NCBI GenBank assembly: GCA_015492195.1
Contig: WGFP01000100.1
Location: 1-5,334 of the forward strand
Reading direction: 5' to 3'
DNA length: 5,334 nucleotides
Origin: Acidiferrobacterales bacterium
Lineage (GTDB): Bacteria > Pseudomonadota > Gammaproteobacteria > Acidiferrobacterales > Sulfurifustaceae
Both the position numbers and the translations under genes were made by a program. A model generated the notes under the pieces. That model had not been told where the DNA came from. It searched no databases and saw nothing but the letters and a program-made list of their open reading frames with translations. Position 1 is the stretch's first letter, and each line of letters begins with the position of its first letter. Shown here in pieces: positions 1-4,700 of this stretch.

Positions 1-113
1 ATCCCAAGGTGTTCGCCGGCGGCGACATGGTGCGCGGCGCCGACCTCGTGGTCACCGCCGTGTTCGAGGGCCGCGAAGCGGCCGAGGGCATCCTGAACTA
101 TCTTGGCGTCTAA
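1..113 (+). CDS. gltD: Glutamate synthase (NADPH) small subunit, C-terminal end only
   Basis: The frame that is open from the window edge (first whole codon at 3) ends at TAA 111-113 and gives 36 residues. They include FAGGDMVRGADLVVTA followed by EGREAAEGI and the ending NYLGV. This is the conserved C-terminus of the GltD family: the GGD motif of the second FAD/NAD(P)H-binding Rossmann region and the helix after it. GltD passes electrons from NADPH to the large subunit GltB, which makes glutamate from glutamine and 2-oxoglutarate in the cytoplasm. The gene starts outside the window, so its length, start and promoter cannot be judged. The next gene on the same strand is hemE, 144 bp downstream, an order known in Pseudomonas and relatives. 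A related FAD/NAD-dependent subunit of the same family is the only real alternative. Confidence 0.85.
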   Translation, partial: PKVFAGGDMVRGADLVVTAVFEGREAAEGILNYLGV

Positions 114-139
114 GAACCCGTCACAAAAATACAAAGAAA

Positions 140-247
140 AATAGACAGGATTAACAGGATTTACATGATTAATAATAAAGAGAACCAAGAAAAAAGAGAA
201 CCAAGAATTTTTCTTTTATCCTGTTAATCCTGTTGATCCTGTCTATT
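140..247. repeat. 108-bp intergenic inverted repeat made of 9-bp units
   Basis: The left arm 140-169 and the right arm 218-247 are reverse complements at 27 of 30 positions. Each arm is three 9-bp units: GACAGGATT, AACAGGATT, TACATGATT at 144-170, and ATCCTGTTA, ATCCTGTTG, ATCCTGTCT at 218-244. The 48-bp centre is AT-rich and holds a separate direct repeat. In RNA the arms would form one long hairpin between gltD and hemE, ending 10 bp before the hemE start. It has no coding potential and no transposase, so it resembles a dispersed palindromic element or a small non-autonomous element. Transcript processing, partial termination or RNA stabilisation are possible roles, but none is shown by the sequence. 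Confidence 0.85.
177..207. repeat. Two 15-bp direct repeats inside the hairpin loop
   Basis: AAAGAGAACCAAGAA occurs at 177-191 and again, identically, at 193-207, a period of 16 bp. The pair lies in the centre of the inverted repeat and so in the loop of the predicted hairpin. It may come from slippage in AT-rich DNA or be part of the element itself. Confidence 0.8.
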
Positions 248-257
248 CTTCGCGCCT

Positions 258-1322
258 ATGAAAGAACTAAAAAATGACCGTCTCCTGCGCGCGCTGCAAC
301 GCCGGCCCGTGGATGTCACGCCGGTGTGGATCATGCGCCAGGCGGGGCGCTATTTGCCGGAATACCGCGCGGTGCGCGAACGCGCGGGCGATTTCAGGAC
401 CTTGTGCACCACGCCCGATCTGGCCTGCGAGGTGACCTTGCAGCCCTTGCAGCGTTTTCCTTTGGATGCCGCGATCCTGTTTTCCGACATTCTGACGATT
501 CCCGATGCCATGGGCCTCGGGCTTTATTTCACCGAGGGCGAAGGCCCGCGTTTCGAGAGGCCGGTGCGCGGTAGCGCCGACGTTGACGCGTTGCACGTTC
601 CCGATCCCGAGGGTGAACTACGCTACGTGATGGACGCGGTGCGTCTGGTCCGGCGCGAACTGGACGGGCGGGTTCCGCTGATCGGTTTTGCCGGCAGCCC
701 GTGGACGCTTGCGGTCTACATGGTGGAAGGCGGGGGGAGCAAGGATTTCTGCACCGTTAAACGCATGATGTTCGAACAACCGTCGCTTATGCACCGACTG
801 CTCGATCTCCTCGCGCGTTCGGTCACGACCTATATGAACGCCCAGGTCGCGGCGGGGGCGCAGGCGCTGATGATTTTTGATACCTGGGGCGGGGTGCTGA
901 CCCCGAAGAATTATCAGGAATTTTCGCTTGCCTACATGAAACAGATTATCCACAAGCTCGTTCGTGAACATGAAGGCCGGCGTGTCCCGGTAATTGTGTT
1001 CACCAAAAACGGGGGCCAGTGGCTCGAGGTCTTGGCGGAGTGCGGTTGCGACGCGCTCGGTATCGATTGGACCGCGGATTTACGGGACGCCCGGGCGCGG
1101 GTGGGCCACAAGGTTGCGCTGCAGGGGAATATGGATCCGGCCGTGCTTTATGCCTCGCCCGAACGCATCCGGGAAGAGGCGGCCTCAATCTTGGCGAGTT
1201 ACGGGCGCGGCAATGGTCATGTTTTCAATCTGGGCCACGGCATTCAGCAACGCGTCGATCCCGAAAAGGTTGCAGTATTGGTGGAGGCGGTACATACCTT
1301 GAGCCGGGAATATCACGATTGA
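258..1322 (+). CDS. hemE: Uroporphyrinogen decarboxylase
   Basis: HemE removes the four acetate carboxyl groups of uroporphyrinogen III to give coproporphyrinogen III in cytoplasmic haem synthesis; it needs no cofactor and usually works as a homodimer. The 354-residue length equals that of E. coli HemE, and similarity runs end to end. Family signature 1 is PVWIMRQAGR at residues 22-31; signature 2 is IGFAGSPWT at 142-150. Catalytic candidates by family alignment are Asp77 in FSDIL, Tyr154 in LAVYMVEG and His327 in NLGHGI. Start ATG 258 fits the family N-terminus (MxELKNDRxLRAL), and the frame is closed upstream by TGA 234-236. No Shine-Dalgarno sequence is visible before it, because the repeat element ends at 247. 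One oddity is FTKNGG, with Asn251 where E. coli has Gly (FTKGGG). It follows gltD on the same strand and ends before an intrinsic terminator. Confidence 0.98.
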   Translation: MKELKNDRLLRALQRRPVDVTPVWIMRQAGRYLPEYRAVRERAGDFRTLCTTPDLACEVTLQPLQRFPLDAAILFSDILTIPDAMGLGLYFTEGEGPRFERPVRGSADVDALHVPDPEGELRYVMDAVRLVRRELDGRVPLIGFAGSPWTLAVYMVEGGGSKDFCTVKRMMFEQPSLMHRLLDLLARSVTTYMNAQVAAGAQALMIFDTWGGVLTPKNYQEFSLAYMKQIIHKLVREHEGRRVPVIVFTKNGGQWLEVLAECGCDALGIDWTADLRDARARVGHKVALQGNMDPAVLYASPERIREEAASILASYGRGNGHVFNLGHGIQQRVDPEKVAVLVEAVHTLSREYHD

Positions 1323-1391
1323 AACATTATTTCACGGCCCCCACCCCGCAATTTCCGTGTATCCTGGATTTGCATTCGCAGCCTCCTGTTC

Positions 1392-1413
1392 GGCACGTCC
1401 ACGTGCCATTTTT
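1392..1413 (+). terminator. Intrinsic terminator after hemE
   Basis: GGCACG (1392-1397) pairs with CGTGCC (1402-1407) around the loop TCCA, and an A and five T (1409-1413) follow. Stem, tight loop and T-run on the plus strand fit a rho-independent terminator. It lies 69 bp after the hemE stop and would close the gltD-hemE transcription unit. Confidence 0.65.
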
Positions 1414-1534
1414 CGTTTCCGACGTAATTAGCACGGTGACTGTATCTATTTGGATACACTCGTAAGCATTACCCTTCAATTAATTGTGTAACTGATTGAT
1501 GTGCCAATTTATTGATTTGGCAGCGTTATTTCTA

Positions 1535-1563
1535 TTGTTATCTCGTGAATTGCGGCGTAAATT
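1535..1563 (+). promoter_or_regulatory. Candidate sigma-70 promoter of the first GGDEF gene
   Basis: TTGTTA (1535-1540) and TAAATT (1558-1563) are separated by 17 bp, the standard spacing. Each hexamer matches the consensus at 4 of 6 positions. A transcript would start near 1570, about 130 nt before the gene. Alone this is a weak call; it gains weight because the same two hexamers at the same spacing occur before the second GGDEF gene (3300-3328). Confidence 0.4.
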
Positions 1564-1586
1564 TAGCTTGCACAAGGGGAGTATCA

Positions 1587-1763
1587 GTGCCGATCAGGTT
1601 AGACGAAAAAGTTGCCTCCACGGAACGGAGGTTAGGGTCGTCTATTCGAATTATGATTGACGAAAGCATGGTACAGCCCCCTTCAAGGGAGTGGACGAGT
1701 GACAGATCGCAAACCAGATGCCAGCGAGTCAAAAGGCTTAAGCCATGTACTTGCTTTGCTTGA
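1587..1763 (+). CDS. Possible small upstream frame overlapping the first GGDEF gene
   Basis: A GTG at 1587 stands 5 nt after a strong Shine-Dalgarno-like AAGGGGAG (1574-1581) and opens a 58-codon frame ending at TGA 1761-1763. It begins MPIRLDEKVASTERR and becomes rich in Arg, Lys and Cys where it overlaps the GGDEF gene in another frame by 65 nt. No domain is recognised. The overlapping end is probably just a shadow of the cyclase frame. The interest lies in the good ribosome-binding site about 11 nt after the predicted transcript start: ribosomes loading here could affect translation from 1699. It may equally be chance. Confidence 0.18.
   Translation: MPIRLDEKVASTERRLGSSIRIMIDESMVQPPSREWTSDRSQTRCQRVKRLKPCTCFA
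1615..1631 (+). promoter_or_regulatory. Short leader hairpin with GGA in its loop
   Basis: CCTCC (1615-1619) pairs with GGAGG (1627-1631) around the loop ACGGAAC. A GGA shown in a hairpin loop is the form bound by CsrA/RsmA, which often controls GGDEF genes. Further GGA triplets lie at 1578-1580, 1688-1690 and 1693-1695, the last two at the ribosome-binding site of the cyclase gene. The hairpin is seen in the sequence; CsrA binding is inference. Confidence 0.25.
1685..1691 (+). promoter_or_regulatory. Ribosome-binding site that fixes the first GGDEF start
   Basis: AAGGGAG lies 7 nt before GTG 1699 and supports that start over the in-frame TTG at 1657, which has no such site. The motif is also half of a small hairpin: CCCT (1679-1682) pairs with AGGG (1686-1689) around a three-base loop, which could partly mask the site. 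Confidence 0.7.
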
Positions 1764-3207
1764 AAATTTGAAAAGCACAGGCGTGGGTACCGTTATCTAT
1801 GATCAAATTTCCCGCATCCTCGACGAGTACGATACCGTACAAAACAAAATTGACCGGGCCTATAGTCTGCTTTTGCATCTGTTGTTGGATAGCTATGCCG
1901 TGAATCCCACCAGCGATCACGTCACCCAAGTCAATGCCAGATTGATCCGGTTGTATATGCCTCGTCAGCCGCACGCCCCGGAGGAAAAGGTCACAGAAAG
2001 CGTTTCCCCTGACGTTCATACAAAAAAGGAAGACGCTCTTGCGCGGCGTAAGGAACGCGACGTGGCCCGGCCTTCGGATTCAACATCGTACGATTCCAGC
2101 GTCGGCCAGGACAGGCCGGCGGCCGGGGCGGAGGAAGGGGCGGATACAACACGGCCCATGGAGGAACATGACGCTGACAGGGCCCGGGAAAACGGCGCCC
2201 CGTTGGTGGAACGTCGTGTGAACTCCGCCTACCGCCTGCATCTTGATAGAAAGCGCAATGAGATTCTCAAATTGCAAGAGATGCTTTCCAAAAATGCGGC
2301 CGCGGCCATCACTCAGAACCGGGAATTCGGAGCCTTGCTACAGATCGAGCTTGTGGCGCTGGAACAGGCGGAAGGAGTTCAGGAAGTCGAGAACCTGAGG
2401 CAGATACTGATAGGCGCCATCGAGGAGTTGATTCAAGGGCAACGCTCGCTTGATGTCAAGCTTCACAAGACCAGTGATTATCTCAAGCTTATCAGGTCTG
2501 ACAGCCAGCGGTTACACGATGAGTTAAACAAGGTTCGCCTGCTGAGTCTTACCGATGAATATACGGGCCTTCCAAACCGGCGTGCTTTCATGCGGCGGCT
2601 ACGGGATGAGATAGGACGTGCGCAACGTTATGGCCTGCCTCTGGCACTGGCGCTCATTGATCTGGATGAATTCAAGTCCATCAATGATCTCTATGGTCAT
2701 GCCGCGGGGGACGAGGTTTTGCGTTGCTACGCAACCAATGTACTTTCGGTTCTTCGTCATCATGACATGGTGGCTCGCTACGGGGGTGAGGAGTTTGCCG
2801 TGTTGCTGCCTAATACCGTTGAGAGTGGAGCGGTGAGCGCTATTTACAAGGTAAAGAAACGCGCCCAGCAGGCCCATTGTGAACTCAACGGCAATACGCT
2901 CACGATGCCCACGTTTTCCACGGGCATAACCATGTATGTTCCCGGTGAAACGCATATTTCACTGATTGATCGCGCCGACCGCGCCCTCTATCGTGCGAAA
3001 CATTTGGGACGCGATCGAATTGAGGTGATTCTGGCTTCCGATGCGCAGGGACGCGCGAGTGTCGCGGGAGACACGACTCCAGGGGCGGAGGAGGTAGGGC
3101 AACGCAGGGAGCAGTTGCCGAGGACGTCGGGAGCGACCGATGCCGGGGACGCCGACCGCGGCCGGGCGGATCAGGACGTTTCTGAAGATAACAGTATTCA
3201 TCCGTAA
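1699..3207 (+). CDS. Soluble diguanylate cyclase, GGEEF type, first of a tandem pair
   Basis: Predicted 502-residue cytoplasmic enzyme making cyclic di-GMP from two GTP. Layout: a helical domain (about 14-88) of a kind I do not recognise but shared with the next gene; a charged, variable linker (about 89-185); a coiled coil (about 190-281); the GGDEF domain (about 282-447); and a polar, probably disordered tail to 502. The GGDEF domain looks active. It has TGLPNRR at 289-295, metal ligand Asp321 in DLDEFKSIND, guanine-binding Asn329 and Asp338, GGEEF at 362-366, and phosphate-binding Lys434 and Arg438. The inhibitory I-site is intact (RHHD, 353-356), so product inhibition is expected. No signal peptide or membrane segment is seen. 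GTG 1699 is chosen for its ribosome-binding site and because similarity to the paralog begins just after it; an upstream TTG at 1657 would add 14 residues. It has its own candidate promoter. Enzyme class is secure, input signal unknown. Confidence 0.93.
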   Translation: MTDRKPDASESKGLSHVLALLENLKSTGVGTVIYDQISRILDEYDTVQNKIDRAYSLLLHLLLDSYAVNPTSDHVTQVNARLIRLYMPRQPHAPEEKVTESVSPDVHTKKEDALARRKERDVARPSDSTSYDSSVGQDRPAAGAEEGADTTRPMEEHDADRARENGAPLVERRVNSAYRLHLDRKRNEILKLQEMLSKNAAAAITQNREFGALLQIELVALEQAEGVQEVENLRQILIGAIEELIQGQRSLDVKLHKTSDYLKLIRSDSQRLHDELNKVRLLSLTDEYTGLPNRRAFMRRLRDEIGRAQRYGLPLALALIDLDEFKSINDLYGHAAGDEVLRCYATNVLSVLRHHDMVARYGGEEFAVLLPNTVESGAVSAIYKVKKRAQQAHCELNGNTLTMPTFSTGITMYVPGETHISLIDRADRALYRAKHLGRDRIEVILASDAQGRASVAGDTTPGAEEVGQRREQLPRTSGATDAGDADRGRADQDVSEDNSIHP

Positions 3208-3299
3208 TTTCCCGTCGTTATTGCCGGTTGACGTATCGCCTGTTTAGCGGTTTATCCGCCCCGTTTATCTTCCATCCTGTTTGAACAAAGCCCGCCCGC

Positions 3300-3328
3300 T
3301 TGTTATTTGGCCTGGGTGTGTCTAAATT
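3300..3328 (+). promoter_or_regulatory. Candidate promoter of the second GGDEF gene, matching the first
   Basis: TTGTTA (3300-3305), 17 bp, then TAAATT (3323-3328). Both hexamers, one following base in each (TTGTTAT, TAAATTT) and the spacing are the same as at 1535-1563, while the spacer sequences differ. The transcript would start near 3335, about 70 nt before the second gene. The rest of the 198-bp gap holds only two weak GCGG/CCGC hairpins (3247-3259 and 3357-3368) without T-runs, so no clear terminator separates the two genes and read-through is possible. Confidence 0.42.
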
Positions 3329-3345
3329 TCTATCGTGAGGTAAAA

Positions 3346-3387
3346 ATGCCTTATGGGCGGATTTCCGCAAGAAAAGTTTCTTTATAG
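3346..3387 (+). CDS. Possible 13-codon leader frame before the second GGDEF gene
   Basis: ATG 3346, 5 nt after GAGG (3337-3340), opens a frame MPYGRISARKVSL that ends at TAG 3385-3387. The stop touches the purine-rich ribosome-binding region of the cyclase gene (3387-3394), so a terminating ribosome would sit on that site. This could couple or block initiation at 3406. It is very short, so chance is a serious alternative; it is listed because the first GGDEF gene also has a small frame just after its promoter. Confidence 0.18.
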   Translation: MPYGRISARKVSL

Positions 3388-3399
3388 GGAAAGGTATAA
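3382..3399 (+). promoter_or_regulatory. Ribosome-binding region of the second GGDEF gene in a small dyad
   Basis: GGGAAAGG (3387-3394) is the Shine-Dalgarno region, 11 nt before ATG 3406. It is flanked by TTATA (3382-3386) and TATAA (3395-3399), which are complementary, so the site would be exposed in the loop of a weak AU stem. The loop contains a GGA, as in CsrA sites. The ribosome-binding role is likely; the hairpin is weak. Confidence 0.45.
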
Positions 3400-3405
3400 C
3401 ACTGA

Positions 3406-4674
3406 ATGAGTTCATTGGCGTTACAAAACATCAGGGACCATCTCGAGGGCTTAAGGCATACCACCGACGGTATCGTGCTTTATAATCTTATCGTTCGCGG
3501 CCTGAAAAAATATGGGGGAAACAGGGGGAAGATCGAACGCAGCTTCATCACCTTTCTTCATGCATTGCTTGGAAGGTATGCCAAGGATCCTCGAAGCGAC
3601 CCCGCCACGCGTATCAAGGCGCGTCTCATACAGCAGCGACTCGCGCCGCATCTTCCGGAATCACCGCCAAAGCAGACGCGTAAGGCCGTCGCCGAGCAAT
3701 CCGAAGATATATCCAGATGGACCAGGATTGATTCGCTGACTTCAAATTCTGCAGCGCCCGCCAAAAGAACCGTCAGGGCAACGCCCGATATTCGTAAACC
3801 GGTCTCCCCCGGTGTTTATGAAGGGCCTGAACAACCTGTGAAAAATGAAGCGCGCGGCAACTTGTCTTTGCAGGAGGGCCACCGGAAAAAGATTGAAGAA
3901 CCGAGGGAAAACCTTGTCTATGAGGTAACGTCGGACGTTATCTCTGATCAGGAGACGGAGTTGGAGGAAACAAGCGCGAGCGCCATCGCGGATCTCGATG
4001 GCAAGATTGACGATATCAATGACCTCAAGAAGCTGTTGGTAAAAGGACTGGACAAGTTGATTCAAGAACGTCAGGCGTTGAGGCGTAAACTTGACAGCGC
4101 CGGCGAATACCTGAAAGCGGTTGAGTCGGATCGGCGCAGGCTGCGAAAGGAGCTCACCAAAGCGCGCAAACACAGCCTTGCCGACGAACTGACGGGCTTG
4201 CCCAAGCGAGAGATTTTCGTAAGGCAATTGGAGGCTGAAATAGGGCGGGTTAGGCGTTATGGCTTTGCGCTGGCACTCGCTCTGATCGACCTGGACGATC
4301 TGTCCGATATAAACGAGCAATATGGGCGAGAGGCGGGCGATTCCGTTTTACGTTGTTATGCCTCTGAGGTCCTATCGAAATTCCGCACGTATGATTTGGT
4401 GGCGCGCTACGGCGGGGACGAATTTGCAGTGCTGTTTCCTAACACCCAGAAGGAAGGCGCAATTAAGGCGCTTGAGAAGGCACGCAAAAACGTTGAAGAC
4501 ACCCATCTTAGCCATGACGGAAAAACCATCCCTCTTCCCAGCTTCTCAAGCGTTTTGACTTTGTACTCACCGGGCGAACAGCCGATGACGCTGCTCAAAC
4601 GTGCGGATGAAGCGCTTGATTACGCCAAACAGAGAGGCCGGGACAGGATCGTCGTGGCACTACCCGCAGGATAA
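3406..4674 (+). CDS. GGDEF protein with divergent active site, second of a tandem pair
   Basis: A 422-residue soluble paralog of the preceding gene: helical N-terminal domain (about 4-83), charged linker (about 84-177), coiled coil (about 178-255) and GGDEF domain (about 256-420), ending without the tail of its partner. By hand count the GGDEF domains are about 55% identical and the N-terminal domains about 40%, sharing YAxxPxSDxxT followed by ARLI. Kept: GGDEF at 336-340, I-site RTYD at 327-330, metal ligand Asp295, guanine-binding Asn303 and Asp312, Lys408 and Arg412. Changed: the usual FKxIND is LSDINE (299-304), GH is GR (307-308), LPNR is LPKR (265-268) and ALYxAK is ALDYAK (403-408). 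Key catalytic residues remain, so cyclic di-GMP synthesis is possible, perhaps weak; a role as c-di-GMP receptor through the I-site or as partner of the first protein is the alternative. The start is ATG 3406. Confidence 0.9.
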   Translation: MSSLALQNIRDHLEGLRHTTDGIVLYNLIVRGLKKYGGNRGKIERSFITFLHALLGRYAKDPRSDPATRIKARLIQQRLAPHLPESPPKQTRKAVAEQSEDISRWTRIDSLTSNSAAPAKRTVRATPDIRKPVSPGVYEGPEQPVKNEARGNLSLQEGHRKKIEEPRENLVYEVTSDVISDQETELEETSASAIADLDGKIDDINDLKKLLVKGLDKLIQERQALRRKLDSAGEYLKAVESDRRRLRKELTKARKHSLADELTGLPKREIFVRQLEAEIGRVRRYGFALALALIDLDDLSDINEQYGREAGDSVLRCYASEVLSKFRTYDLVARYGGDEFAVLFPNTQKEGAIKALEKARKNVEDTHLSHDGKTIPLPSFSSVLTLYSPGEQPMTLLKRADEALDYAKQRGRDRIVVALPAG

Positions 4675-4683
4675 GGCGTCCCG

Positions 4684-4700
4684 CGCCGGCTTAGCCGGCG
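4684..4700. terminator. GC-rich hairpin between convergent genes, across a stop codon
   Basis: CGCCGGC (4684-4690) and GCCGGCG (4694-4700) form a perfect 7-bp stem with loop TTA. That loop is the TAA stop codon of the minus-strand dehydrogenase gene. It begins 10 bp after the stop of the second GGDEF gene. It could slow or end transcription from both sides, but neither strand has a T-run after it, so it is not a standard intrinsic terminator. Confidence 0.4.

Larger units (their letters stand above)
1323..1698. other. 376-bp intergenic region between hemE and the first GGDEF gene
   Basis: No convincing protein gene lies here. In order it holds the hemE terminator (1392-1413) and a 6-6-6 dyad, TGTATC and GATACA at 1441-1446 and 1453-1458, which could be an operator. 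Next comes a second dyad, TGCCAA and TTGGCA at 1502-1507 and 1517-1522, 13 bp before a candidate -35 box. After that are a candidate promoter (1535-1563), a candidate small frame (1587), a short hairpin (1615-1631) and the ribosome-binding site of the next gene. Base composition drops clearly in AT-rich 1420-1570 compared with hemE. The two dyads are short and could be chance. Confidence 0.6.

Noticed and set aside
140..247. CRISPR array, or replication iterons, from the 9-bp repeats
   Set aside because: The units are contiguous, too short for CRISPR repeats, lack spacers and are arranged as inverted arms; no cas or rep gene is nearby.
1019..1465. Plus-strand frame overlapping the end of hemE and running into the gap
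   Set aside because: It is out of frame with hemE, has low-complexity Arg/Gly content, and runs through the hemE terminator.
1441..1522. Two small dyads (1441-1458, 1502-1522) as firm operators
   Set aside because: The stems are only 6 bp and match no operator I can name; kept only as notes in the intergenic entry.
1516..1534. Sigma-54 promoter from TTGGCA at 1517-1522
   Set aside because: The required GC of the -12 element is absent at the right distance from GG.
1657..1698. TTG 1657 as start of the first GGDEF gene
   Set aside because: It has no ribosome-binding site, and the 14 added residues have no match in the paralog. GTG 1699 has AAGGGAG at ideal spacing.
3228..3256. TTGACG at 3228 as -35 box of the second GGDEF gene
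   Set aside because: The hexamer 17-18 bp downstream (TTTATC or TTATCC) is a poor -10, worse than the pair at 3300-3328.
3742..4320. 192-residue minus-strand frame opposite the second GGDEF gene
   Set aside because: It is the antisense shadow of a well-supported coding region and shows no recognisable domain.
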